DNA from: an uncultured Bacilli bacterium
Lineage (GTDB): Bacteria; Bacillota_I; Bacilli_A; RF39; UBA660
Assembly (NCBI GenBank): GCA_947623665.1
Contig: CANQHJ010000010.1
Span: 1 to 34,140, forward strand
Direction: 5' to 3'
DNA length: 34,140 nt
The position numbers and the translations under genes were made by a program. Under the pieces are notes generated by a model. The model was given only the letters and a program-made list of their open reading frames with translations, made no database searches and was not told the origin of the DNA. The first letter of the stretch is position 1, and every line of letters begins with the position of its first letter. Positions 1-8,003 of the stretch are shown here, in pieces.

Positions 1-212
1 CCTTCTTCATCTTTTAGGGGATATGCATCAGTTAATGTTACTCCATTTGATGTTTCATTATATACAAATGATACTGCTCCTGTAGTTATTTCATTTTCTT
101 TTGTTCCTCTCTTTGTATATTGAAATGCTGCATATGTTACTCCTACTATTGTTATTAATAATAATAGTAGACTTATTATTAATACTGTTTTTTTATTCTT
201 ATCTTTTCTCAT
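1..212 (-). CDS. SipW-type signal-peptide secreted protein, N-terminal part only
   Basis: The gene runs off the left edge of the window, so only about 70 N-terminal residues are visible. The protein begins MRKDKNKKTVLIISLLLLLI and continues to TYAAF: a lysine-rich start, a long hydrophobic core and a short Ala-rich end, followed by a polar, Thr/Asn-rich segment. This resembles the signal sequences of camelysin/TasA-like proteins processed by SipW-type signal peptidase, which suggests a secreted or surface protein. The start ATG (212-210) has a GTGAGG ribosome-binding site just upstream. It is transcribed away from the regulator gene at 346. The mature function cannot be judged from this fragment. 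Confidence 0.6.
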   Translation of the reverse strand, partial: MRKDKNKKTVLIISLLLLLITIVGVTYAAFQYTKRGTKENEITTGAVSFVYNETSNGVTLTDAYPLKDEE

Positions 213-246
213 TTCACAACCTCACTTTATCAAAAAATATATACGT

Positions 247-303
247 ATTATAATTTGTACATATTATAATTCAATTTAAACTAGGCGTTATAAATAGTAT
301 AAT
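247..303. promoter_or_regulatory. Divergent promoter pair
   Basis: On the plus strand, TTTAAA (275-280) and TATAAT (298-303) are 17 bases apart and lie 43 bases before the ATG at 346. On the minus strand, TTGAAT (274-269) and TATAAT (252-247) are 16 bases apart and face the gene at 212. The -35 boxes overlap here, so a protein bound to this spot could affect both genes. This is motif matching in very AT-rich DNA. Confidence 0.45.
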
Positions 304-345
304 TTATATAGCAATAAGCTATAAATAGAAAAGAGGCGAATATAA

Positions 346-621
346 ATGCTTTTAAAAAAAATTGTTGCACTCAATATAAAATACTATAGATTTCAACAAG
401 ATATATCACAGAAAAAATTATGTAAATTACTTGATGATATGGATATTTCTTATTTAAGCGCTATAGAATGTGGAAGTGTTAATCTAACATGTTCAACTAT
501 AGAGCATATAGCAGAAAAACTTAACATGGAGAATTATAAACTTTTTGATATAGAAACTGCTAATCTTGCTAAAGACTTTCCTAATAGTTTAACTGAATAT
601 AGAAAGGAACACAAAAAATAA
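346..621 (+). CDS. Small XRE-family helix-turn-helix regulator
   Basis: This 91-residue protein is almost entirely one HTH_3/XRE domain (about residues 5-65). The pattern runs NIKYYR, then QDISQKKLCKLL and YLSAIECGSVNLT, then IAEKLNM, matching the cro/C1 and restriction 'C-protein' fold. It has no sensor domain. The ATG follows AAAAGAGGCG with good spacing. It is the first of three XRE-type genes lined up before the restriction-modification operon, so control of that operon or of its own promoter is a reasonable inference. A phage or plasmid origin for the regulator is equally possible. No terminator is clear in the 130 bases after it. Confidence 0.8.
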   Translation: MLLKKIVALNIKYYRFQQDISQKKLCKLLDDMDISYLSAIECGSVNLTCSTIEHIAEKLNMENYKLFDIETANLAKDFPNSLTEYRKEHKK

Positions 622-689
622 TTTATATCATCCTTTATATATGTTTTAATATGTACTATTTTTATATCGTATAACAATATCTTAGAACA

Positions 690-706
690 TGACGTCCAGA
701 AAGTCA
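690..706. promoter_or_regulatory. Dyad TGAC-N9-GTCA, candidate operator
   Basis: A short inverted repeat, TGAC (690-693) and GTCA (703-706), lies in the 130-base gap between the first and second XRE genes, 46 bases before the ATG at 752. It is GC-richer than its surroundings. Size and position would suit an operator for one of the neighbouring regulators. The arms are only four bases, so chance is a real alternative. Confidence 0.25.
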
Positions 707-751
707 ATAAAAAACAATCACAATTGTAAAATTTTTTTATAGGTGATTTTT

Positions 752-1207
752 ATGGACAATAGAGAAGTAAGATTTTATGATTTAAGGATTGATAATGACA
801 AAAAGCAAAAAGAAATTGCACAAACGTTAAAAGTAACTACAGAAGTATATGCAAAATGGGAAAGAAGGGTTAATGATATACCTATTATTCAAACTAATAA
901 TCTAGCTAATTATTATAATGTAAGCTTAGATTATTTATTAGGTATGAGTAATAATAAAAAACATGATGGTAGAAAAAATATAAATTTAGATTTAATGAGG
1001 AAAAGAATAAAAGAACTTAGAGAAAACCAAAATAAAAGCCAAGAAGAATTAGGAGAGAAAATAGGTTTTAGTCAACGTCTTTATGCTCATTATGAAAAAG
1101 GAACACGTACTCCTAAAACTTTTAAACTTTATTTTATAGCACTCTATTTTAATGTATCAATGGATTATTTAACAGGTAGATCAGATGATAAAAAAATTAA
1201 TAATTAA
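752..1207 (+). CDS. Regulator with two tandem XRE helix-turn-helix domains
   Basis: The 151-residue protein carries two copies of an XRE-type domain. Copy one (about residues 5-68) ends in NVSLDYLLGMS and copy two (about 83-146) ends in NVSMDYLTGRS; each contains a DNA-recognition stretch (KQKEIAQTLKV; SQEELGEKIGF) and a Y-A-x-W/Y-E turn. The copies are joined by a short basic linker. A single chain with two such domains may bind a dyad as a monomer, or a longer operator as a dimer. The start at 752 is chosen because AGGTGA lies five bases before it; an in-frame GTG at 743 overlaps that site and is unlikely. A terminator follows, so it is not cotranscribed with the third regulator. Confidence 0.8.
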   Translation: MDNREVRFYDLRIDNDKKQKEIAQTLKVTTEVYAKWERRVNDIPIIQTNNLANYYNVSLDYLLGMSNNKKHDGRKNINLDLMRKRIKELRENQNKSQEELGEKIGFSQRLYAHYEKGTRTPKTFKLYFIALYFNVSMDYLTGRSDDKKINN

Positions 1208-1235
1208 AAAAATCTATAACTTTTATATTAACATT

Positions 1236-1264
1236 ACATATATAAAGACTATATATGTTTTTTT
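1236..1264 (+). terminator. Rho-independent terminator after the double-HTH gene
   Basis: ACATATATA (1236-1244) pairs perfectly with TATATATGT (1250-1258) across a five-base loop, followed by a run of seven T. It separates the first two regulators from the third regulator and the restriction-modification operon. Confidence 0.7.
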
Positions 1265-1306
1265 GTATAATAAACTTATATTTGTCAACTGGTTTCCGAA
1301 AAGATA

Positions 1307-1335
1307 TTAACAAATCTAAAGTTGTCTGGTATAAT
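1307..1335 (+). promoter_or_regulatory. Strong extended -10 promoter for the restriction-modification operon
   Basis: TTAACA (1307-1312), a 17-base spacer and TATAAT (1330-1335) with a TGG extension form one of the best promoters in the window. It lies 23 bases before the ATG at 1359, so the leader is short. Related elements TTGTC-AAC-TGGT (1282-1292) and TTGTCTGGT (1322-1330) flank the -35 box and overlap the -10 box, which would suit repression by one of the XRE proteins. Confidence 0.65.
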
Positions 1336-1358
1336 AAAAGTATAGGAGCGTGAAAAAA

Positions 1359-1859
1359 ATGAAAAAAAATGAAACTGCTCTAGGAGATATTGTAAAAAAA
1401 GCTAGAAAAGAAAAAAAGCTTTCTGCAAGAAAATTAGCTGAATTATGTGAAGTTAGTCATACAGAAATTAATAATATTGAAAAAGGTATTAGAGTGAGAC
1501 CTGCTTTATTAACTTTAAAAAATTTTGAAAAATATTTAGGACTAGACTATATAAAATTATGTAAATTAGTAGGATATTCTGAAGATATAATTAAATATGG
1601 TGATGAGAATATTGTTATATCTTATGAAAAATATGATAAAATTTTACAAGATTATAGAAGAGAAATAAAACATGCTGTTTTTTTAGTAGAATCAAAAAAA
1701 AGATTGGGAAAAAGAATAAAAGAGTCATTTGATGTAATTAATAAATTCATTGAAACGTTAGATGATGTTCCAGAAGATGTGAAGAAAGAGATTAGATGGA
1801 TATATAATGATCTTAAAAATATAGATACTAAGTATGAAAGTTTAATGCACGAAAGATAA
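1359..1859 (+). CDS. XRE-family regulator with C-terminal helical region, first gene of the R-M operon
   Basis: The 166-residue protein has an N-terminal XRE domain (about residues 7-70: LGDIVKKARKEKKLSARKLA, then SHTEINNIEKG) and a charged C-terminal half predicted to be helical, unlike the two smaller regulators upstream. The ATG at 1359 is preferred: AGGAG at 1344-1348 is 10 bases away, whereas the in-frame GTG at 1350 touches that site. The first methyltransferase begins 20 bases after its stop, so it is probably cotranscribed with the restriction system and is the best candidate for its controller. Control of methyltransferase and nuclease timing by such 'C-proteins' is known in many type II systems; here it is inferred from position. 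Confidence 0.78.
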   Translation: MKKNETALGDIVKKARKEKKLSARKLAELCEVSHTEINNIEKGIRVRPALLTLKNFEKYLGLDYIKLCKLVGYSEDIIKYGDENIVISYEKYDKILQDYRREIKHAVFLVESKKRLGKRIKESFDVINKFIETLDDVPEDVKKEIRWIYNDLKNIDTKYESLMHER

Positions 1860-1879
1860 AAATTTAGAAGGAGAATAAT

Positions 1880-2998
1880 ATGAAAGGATTATCATTATTT
1901 GCTAATGTTGGTATTGCAGAAACATATTTGGATGAAATGAATATTGATATTGTCATTGCAAACGAATTATTAGAAAATAGATGTAAATTTTATAAATATT
2001 GTCATCCAAAAGCAAATGTGATTTGTGGTGATATTACAAGACCAAATGTTTATAACAAAATAATAGAAGAGTCAAAAAAAGAAAAAATTGATTTTATAAT
2101 TGCAACTCCACCATGCCAAGGAATGAGCTTAGCAGGTGCAAAAGATCCTTTGGATCCTAGAAATTCACTAGTCAAATATGCCATAGATGCTATTTTAGAT
2201 TTAAAACCGAAATTTGCTTTATTAGAAAATGTCGTTCAACAACTAAAAACACCTATTGAATATGATGATAAAACTATTCTTATTCCAGAATATATAAAAA
2301 AAAGATTGGGGCAAGAATATAATATTAATTCTGAACAAATTATAAATGCAATGGATTATGGAGTACCTCAAAATAGACAAAGAGCTATATTTTTATTTTC
2401 TAGAAAGGATACAAAAATAAAATGGGAATTTCCAGAAAAGCATAAAAAAATTGTTACATTACGAGAAGCAATTGGATCTTTACCTTCTTTAGATCCTCTT
2501 ATAAAAGAAGAAAATATGAGAAATAAATTACCTGATTATGAAATCAAAAAAGAAAAAGGATTAAAAGTTAGTAAATATCATTATGCAAAAATGGCCCCTT
2601 GGAGACAAATAGAAGTAATGCTTCATACTAAAACAGGAACATCTGCATTTCAAAATCAAGTATATTATCCCAAAAATGTTGATGGAAGAAAAATAAAAGG
2701 TGGAGCATTTACATATATGAGAATGGATTGGGATAAACCAGCTCCAACAGTTACTATGTACAATGGTTCTATTTCATCGTTTACTAATGTACATCCAGGA
2801 AGAAAACAAGAAGATGGAACATATAGTGATCCAAGAGTTTTATCTTTATATGAACTATTTATTGTTACATCTTTACCAAAAGATTGGAATCCACCTAAAT
2901 GGGCTAGTGAAAATTTTATTCGACAAGTTATAGGTGAAGGAATACCACCATTATTAATAAAAGAACTTGTAGGTGTGATTATGAAGGAAGGTGATTAG
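1880..2998 (+). CDS. DNA (cytosine-5) methyltransferase, first of a tandem pair (LlaJI M1-like)
   Basis: This 372-residue enzyme transfers a methyl group from S-adenosylmethionine to cytosine C5 in a specific DNA site. Visible motifs in order: motif I-like SLFANVGIAE near the N-terminus, motif IV ATPPCQG with catalytic Cys79, motif VI LENV, motif VIII QNRQR at about 164-168, a variable target-recognition region (about 200-290), and motif X-like IGEGIPP near the C-terminus. It follows the third regulator by 20 bases with an AGAAGGAG site, and the second methyltransferase starts on the base after its stop. In the LlaJI system two such enzymes each methylate one strand of an asymmetric site; the same division of labour is inferred here. 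The target sequence is unknown. Confidence 0.93.
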   Translation: MKGLSLFANVGIAETYLDEMNIDIVIANELLENRCKFYKYCHPKANVICGDITRPNVYNKIIEESKKEKIDFIIATPPCQGMSLAGAKDPLDPRNSLVKYAIDAILDLKPKFALLENVVQQLKTPIEYDDKTILIPEYIKKRLGQEYNINSEQIINAMDYGVPQNRQRAIFLFSRKDTKIKWEFPEKHKKIVTLREAIGSLPSLDPLIKEENMRNKLPDYEIKKEKGLKVSKYHYAKMAPWRQIEVMLHTKTGTSAFQNQVYYPKNVDGRKIKGGAFTYMRMDWDKPAPTVTMYNGSISSFTNVHPGRKQEDGTYSDPRVLSLYELFIVTSLPKDWNPPKWASENFIRQVIGEGIPPLLIKELVGVIMKEGD

Positions 2999-4108
2999 AT
3001 GAAAGCTGTATCATTATTTGCAAATGTAGGTATTGCAGAAACATACTTTAAAGATATAAATATAGATGTTATAGTGGCAAATGAATTATTAGAAGATAGA
3101 GCAAGATTTTATTCACATTTATATCCTTCTACTGATATGATAGTTGGAGATATAACAGACAAAGAAATATTTAATAAAATAGTTAATAGAACAAAAAACG
3201 AACAAATAGATTTATTAATTGCAACCCCACCTTGCCAAGGAATGAGTGTAGCAGGAAATAGAAATCCTTATGATAAGAGAAATACACTTATCAAATATGC
3301 TATTGATTATGCATTAATAATAAAGCCAAGATATATTTTCTTTGAAAATGTTGTTCAACAATTAAAAACACCAGTTGAATATAAAGATAAAAAAATGATA
3401 ATACCAGAGTATATAGAAAAAAGATTAGGGACTGATTATTTTATAAATGAAGAAAAAATAATAAATGCAATGGACTATGGAGTACCTCAAAATAGAAAAA
3501 GAGCTATTTTTCTATTAACAAGAAAAGACCAAAGAAAAAGATGGAAATTCCCAGAAAAAGAGAAACATATTATAACTTTAAAAGAAGCAATAGGATCTTT
3601 ACCTTCATTAAATCCATGTATTAGAGAAAAAGAGTTTAAGAATAAATTAGAAATAACAAAATTAAATAATGTTCATCCATGGCATAAACCTCCAACTCAT
3701 GCTTGGAGACATATTGAAGCTATGATACATACCCCAACAGGCCATTCGGCATGGGAAAATGAAAAATATTATCCAAAAAAAGCAGATGGAAGTCCCTCAA
3801 AAGGATATGATACAACTTATCATCGTATGGATTGGAATAAACCAGCTCCAACAGTTACTAGATATAATGGTGTAATGGGATCACAAATGAATGTACATCC
3901 AGGAAGGAAACAAAAAGATGGGACATATAGTGATCCAAGAGTTTTAACAATATATGAACTAATGAAAGTATCATCGTTACCAGATGATTGGAATATTCCT
4001 AAATGGGCTAGTGAAAATCTTATAAGATATGTTATAGGGGAAGGAATACCACCATTAATGGTAAAAAAGATAATGGAAGAAATAAGCAAGGAGGAATATA
4101 ATGGATAA
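2999..4108 (+). CDS. DNA (cytosine-5) methyltransferase, second of a tandem pair (LlaJI M2-like)
   Basis: This 369-residue paralogue of the preceding enzyme matches it over most of its length by eye, including the same odd motif I (FANVGIAETY), PPCQG with catalytic Cys79, ENVVQQLKTP, QNRKR and IGEGIPP. The main difference lies between about residues 205 and 290, the target-recognition region, where M1 has KVSKYHYAKMAPW and this copy has NVHPWHKPPTHAW. That fits duplication followed by a change in the strand or sequence recognised. The ATG directly abuts the stop of M1, with AAGGAAGGTGAT inside the M1 end as ribosome-binding site. Its last codons overlap the McrB-like gene by 8 bases, implying translational coupling. 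Confidence 0.93.
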   Translation: MKAVSLFANVGIAETYFKDINIDVIVANELLEDRARFYSHLYPSTDMIVGDITDKEIFNKIVNRTKNEQIDLLIATPPCQGMSVAGNRNPYDKRNTLIKYAIDYALIIKPRYIFFENVVQQLKTPVEYKDKKMIIPEYIEKRLGTDYFINEEKIINAMDYGVPQNRKRAIFLLTRKDQRKRWKFPEKEKHIITLKEAIGSLPSLNPCIREKEFKNKLEITKLNNVHPWHKPPTHAWRHIEAMIHTPTGHSAWENEKYYPKKADGSPSKGYDTTYHRMDWNKPAPTVTRYNGVMGSQMNVHPGRKQKDGTYSDPRVLTIYELMKVSSLPDDWNIPKWASENLIRYVIGEGIPPLMVKKIMEEISKEEYNG

Positions 4109-6704
4109 GTGGATTTTCGTAAATAATATTACAAGTATTGATAAACTATACTTATTGACAAAAACTGTTTCAGAAGTTGAAATAAACAAAAATAATAGTG
4201 CAGTTGAATTGACGAATGTATTAAATCAAAATGGCGCTAATAGAAATGTAGCAAATAATCATCCAATTAATTATGTATTATTTTACAAAATGGTGTATCT
4301 TGATGGTAATACATATAAGACTACAGATTATGGTAATTATTTAATAAAAAATTATGAAAAAATAATATCGGATAAAAAATTATGTGCTGAATTTTTCTTT
4401 AATGTGTTGTTAGAAATAAAATATCCTAATGATACAGTAGAAACATCAAATAAATATTCATTACATCCATTTAAAATATTGTTTAAAATATTGTTTGATA
4501 AAAGACTTAATAAAAAGATAACTATAGATGAATTTAGTAAGTATATTTCTTTGATAAAAAAAGAAGAAGATTATACGACTTTTGTTCAGTTGTTATTAAA
4601 TCACAGAATTAATAATTCTCCAATGCCATTATGTGAAGAAATTGCTCAGCTACCAAAAGTAGTAACGGGTTGGATAAATTCATTTAATATAATTAAAAAG
4701 GAAGGAAATGAAATTATGATATCAGATGAATTAAATTTAAAATTACCAAACATAAATATTAACAATGAGATAAAAGCATTACCATTTTCTAAAAAATTTA
4801 TATCGTATGTATTAAAAAAACACTTATTTGATGGATTATCTAGAAGTGATATTGATTTTTCATTTTATGGCGTAAAAAAGTATAACGGGATGATGTCTCA
4901 AATAATAATAGAATATTTTGGAATTAACAATGATAAAGGCATTTATAATGGATTTAAATTTGAAACAGTTGATAATTTTTTAAGATTACAAACAGATTCC
5001 AAATATTTAAAATTAGCAGAAGCAATGAATAATGAGTTTGATAATGAAAAAAAGGCACATATAGATATCTTTAAAAAATTTTATCTTGCAAACGTAAAAA
5101 GCCAAGATTCAGAAGAAGAAAAAAGAATTTTATTGGATAATAAATTTAAAAAAGAGTATCCTTTAGAAAAGATTCTTAATTTTACTATTGATGATTATAA
5201 AAATTATTGTTATAAGTTAGAATATGATAAGGAAACATATAAAAATATAGGATTTCCACTTGGAGCTGGAGGTGCATATAAGTATGGATTTTATCAAAAA
5301 AAAGAAGACAAAAAATTTAGAGATGGAAATAATGAAATAATTGCAGATGAAAACGTCGATAAATATTTTAATGAATATAAAACACAATTATATAATTATT
5401 TGAAAGAAGTAGAACAATCAAAAGAATGGATTGACCCTAGAAACAACTATAAACTTCTTGCTAAAACCAATTATTCTAATGTATGGTTACAAAAATTAAT
5501 ATGTTCATATTTTCCAGAAAAAGTAATAAATATCTATAAAAGAGAAAAATTATATGAATTTGCAAATTATTTAAATATTCCTATAGACTATAATTGGTTA
5601 CCAAATCAAGTTTCTTACGAAATTAATAAATGGATTAGAAATAATATTCCGGAAGTTAATAATTATCATCCGTTTTATATAGGAAATACTATTTATAAAT
5701 TTTTAGATGTTGATCCAGAAGCAAAAGATCAAGATAATTTTGGTGAAGAATTCATATCTGGTGGATATAATGTAATTTATTATGGAACTCCAGGTTGTGG
5801 AAAAAGTCATACAATTAATGAAAATTATAATAAGTCAAATGGATTTGAAAAAAGTTTAGTTCATAGAGTAACTTTCCATCCTGAATATTCTAACAGTGAT
5901 TTCATAGGACAAATTCTTCCCAAAACTAAAGATAAAAAAGTTGAATATGAATTCCAAGCTGGGCCATTTAGTATTGCTTTATTAAATGCTTTAAAGAATC
6001 CTGATAAAAAAGTATGTTTAATTATTGAAGAAATTAATAGAGGAAACGCATCAGCAATATTTGGAGATATTTTTCAATTGTTGGACAGAGATGAATTTGG
6101 TAAAAGTATATTTGAAATAGATAATGAACCACTAAAAAAATTCTTAACAGAAGAGAAAGTTAATGTTAAGAAAATATTTATTCCATCAAATCTATGGATT
6201 GTGGCAACTATGAACACAAGTGATCAAAATGTATTTACATTAGATACAGCATTTAAACGTAGATGGAAAATGAAAAGAATACCTAATAAATTTAATATGG
6301 ATAATGATTATGATAAAGAGTTATCAAAGATGTATATTCCAGGAAGTAGTTATACTTGGGAACAGTTTGTTAATACAATAAATAAAACAATCTTAAAAAA
6401 TAACCCTACAGGATTAAATAGTGAAGATAAACAATTGGGTATATATTTTGTAAATAAAGAAGAATTATCCTTATCACCATTAAACCAAGATAAGGAAATC
6501 ATAGACAAATTTATTGAAAAAGTATTATTATATATATGGGATGATATTGCTAAAATAGATCTTGAATTATGGTTTGATGATGATATCAATTGTTTTGATG
6601 ATTTAGTTGAAAAATATTATAATGAAAACCTAAGAGTATTTAAAGATTTATTTACTGATCAACAATCAATAGAGTCACAAGTAAACTATGAAGAAAAAAT
6701 TTGA
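4101..6704 (+). CDS. McrB-like AAA+ GTPase restriction subunit (LlaJI R1-like)
   Basis: The 867-residue protein has a long N-terminal half (about 1-540) that I do not recognise, followed by a McrB-type AAA+ domain: Walker A GTPGCGKSH (about 562-570), Walker B LIIEEINRG (about 640-648), and the signature MNTSDQN (about 704-710) before LDTAFKRRW, which holds the arginine finger region. McrB proteins are unusual AAA+ motors that prefer GTP and drive DNA translocation together with McrC. In LlaJI R1 proteins the N-terminus binds a specific sequence, so the N-terminal half here is the likely specificity part. The start has a perfect AAGGAGG and lies inside the end of the second methyltransferase. 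The nuclease gene overlaps its end by 17 bases. Confidence 0.88.
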   Translation: MDKWIFVNNITSIDKLYLLTKTVSEVEINKNNSAVELTNVLNQNGANRNVANNHPINYVLFYKMVYLDGNTYKTTDYGNYLIKNYEKIISDKKLCAEFFFNVLLEIKYPNDTVETSNKYSLHPFKILFKILFDKRLNKKITIDEFSKYISLIKKEEDYTTFVQLLLNHRINNSPMPLCEEIAQLPKVVTGWINSFNIIKKEGNEIMISDELNLKLPNININNEIKALPFSKKFISYVLKKHLFDGLSRSDIDFSFYGVKKYNGMMSQIIIEYFGINNDKGIYNGFKFETVDNFLRLQTDSKYLKLAEAMNNEFDNEKKAHIDIFKKFYLANVKSQDSEEEKRILLDNKFKKEYPLEKILNFTIDDYKNYCYKLEYDKETYKNIGFPLGAGGAYKYGFYQKKEDKKFRDGNNEIIADENVDKYFNEYKTQLYNYLKEVEQSKEWIDPRNNYKLLAKTNYSNVWLQKLICSYFPEKVINIYKREKLYEFANYLNIPIDYNWLPNQVSYEINKWIRNNIPEVNNYHPFYIGNTIYKFLDVDPEAKDQDNFGEEFISGGYNVIYYGTPGCGKSHTINENYNKSNGFEKSLVHRVTFHPEYSNSDFIGQILPKTKDKKVEYEFQAGPFSIALLNALKNPDKKVCLIIEEINRGNASAIFGDIFQLLDRDEFGKSIFEIDNEPLKKFLTEEKVNVKKIFIPSNLWIVATMNTSDQNVFTLDTAFKRRWKMKRIPNKFNMDNDYDKELSKMYIPGSSYTWEQFVNTINKTILKNNPTGLNSEDKQLGIYFVNKEELSLSPLNQDKEIIDKFIEKVLLYIWDDIAKIDLELWFDDDINCFDDLVEKYYNENLRVFKDLFTDQQSIESQVNYEEKI

Positions 6705-7917
6705 TTTAAAAGATATTTGTCATGTTTCATCAAATTCTTTTAATGATGATTATGTTGGAATTAAGTTTTTAGAAGATGGTATTAAAGTATATTTTCCTTT
6801 AGGATATGAAATTCCATCTAATAATTCAGATTGTAGAAAAAGTATAATAAAACTTCTAAAAACTATATCTATTGAAAAAAAATTAAATAAAAGTGACTCT
6901 AAATATTCATTAACTAAAGGAAAAGATAGAGAAATTCCAATAAATTCATTCTTATGGATAATTAATGATTATTTAAATAATGGTTTGTATAATGATAAAG
7001 AAAAAATATATGTAAAAGGGAAAAATGGAAAAATAAATTGGAAAAAGACATTAAATACAAAATTCTATGTTAGTAATAGTTCTGTTATTTATTTAGATAC
7101 TTATGTAGAGAAAAACACTTTAGAGGATAATATAATTACAGATATTCATGCTTACTGCGTAAATATTAGTATTGATTATATTGGCTGGATTTTTGGAAAT
7201 ATACCACGACCAAATTATAATAATATTAGAACAGATAAAATCAATTATTATATAGCTATAATTAATAAAGAATTTTTACAATCATTTGAAGATAAAAAGA
7301 AGGAATTATTACTAAATCTAAAGAAAATATTAGAAATGACAGGTGGTAAAAATAAGAATAATTTAAAAAATATAGGCACTAATAATTATAAATACATTTG
7401 GGAGTATATGGTTAAATCAGTATATGGAAATTTAGATCCTAAATTGTATTTTCCAAATTCCAAATATAAATTAATATATCTAGAAAATGCAATAGATTCT
7501 ACAAAGTTAAGACCTGATACAATATTAGAAGTTGGGAAAGATTTATATATTTTAGATGCTAAATATTATAAGTATGGTGTAACAAAAAATCCTTCTGATT
7601 TACCTAACACAGATTCTATACAAAAACAAATTACTTATGGTGATCATGCAAAAAATAAAATTAATAAACATGAAAAGATATTTAATGCATTTATTATTCC
7701 ATACAACAAATATAATAATAAATTCGGTTTAGAAAAAAGTATTGAATATGTTGGATTTGCAAAAAGTAGTTGGAGGAACAGTAACGAACTATATGATCAT
7801 ATAAGCATTATACTAATGGATACTAGATTTTTAATTGATTGTTATAACAGACAACAAAATAATGAATTAAGTAAATTATTAGCATCAATTCAAAAAATAG
7901 TTGATACTTTTGAATAA
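6688..7917 (+). CDS. McrC/LlaJI-family PD-(D/E)xK restriction endonuclease subunit (R2-like)
   Basis: The 409-residue protein is the nuclease partner of the McrB-like GTPase. The C-terminal half holds a PD-(D/E)xK core: Pro-Asp at 276-277 (LRPDTILEVG), then LDAKYYK with Asp290 and Lys292, a McrC-like arrangement. The N-terminal part (about 1-200) probably contacts the GTPase ring and activates GTP hydrolysis, by analogy with McrC. Its ATG lies 17 bases inside the McrB-like gene, so the two are likely made in a fixed ratio. No clear terminator was seen before rnr. The four-gene order (two C5 methyltransferases, McrB-like, McrC-like) matches LlaJI rather than classical McrBC, which cuts methylated DNA and has no methyltransferases. 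Confidence 0.85.
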   Translation: MKKKFDLKDICHVSSNSFNDDYVGIKFLEDGIKVYFPLGYEIPSNNSDCRKSIIKLLKTISIEKKLNKSDSKYSLTKGKDREIPINSFLWIINDYLNNGLYNDKEKIYVKGKNGKINWKKTLNTKFYVSNSSVIYLDTYVEKNTLEDNIITDIHAYCVNISIDYIGWIFGNIPRPNYNNIRTDKINYYIAIINKEFLQSFEDKKKELLLNLKKILEMTGGKNKNNLKNIGTNNYKYIWEYMVKSVYGNLDPKLYFPNSKYKLIYLENAIDSTKLRPDTILEVGKDLYILDAKYYKYGVTKNPSDLPNTDSIQKQITYGDHAKNKINKHEKIFNAFIIPYNKYNNKFGLEKSIEYVGFAKSSWRNSNELYDHISIILMDTRFLIDCYNRQQNNELSKLLASIQKIVDTFE

Positions 7918-8003
7918 TTCATAATTAAAATATTTATAATGTAAATAATATACAAAAAATCTAAAAAATGTTAAAATGATTATAATATGAAGAGGTGTTG
8001 GTA

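Noticed and set aside
3820-4089. Open frame on the minus strand inside the second methyltransferase
   Set aside because: It lies fully within a well-supported gene, has no ribosome-binding site worth noting, and its composition is that of an antisense shadow.
7981-7986. TATAAT as promoter of rnr
   Set aside because: It lies only 17 bases before the start codon, so transcription would begin inside the ribosome-binding site, and there is no -35 box.
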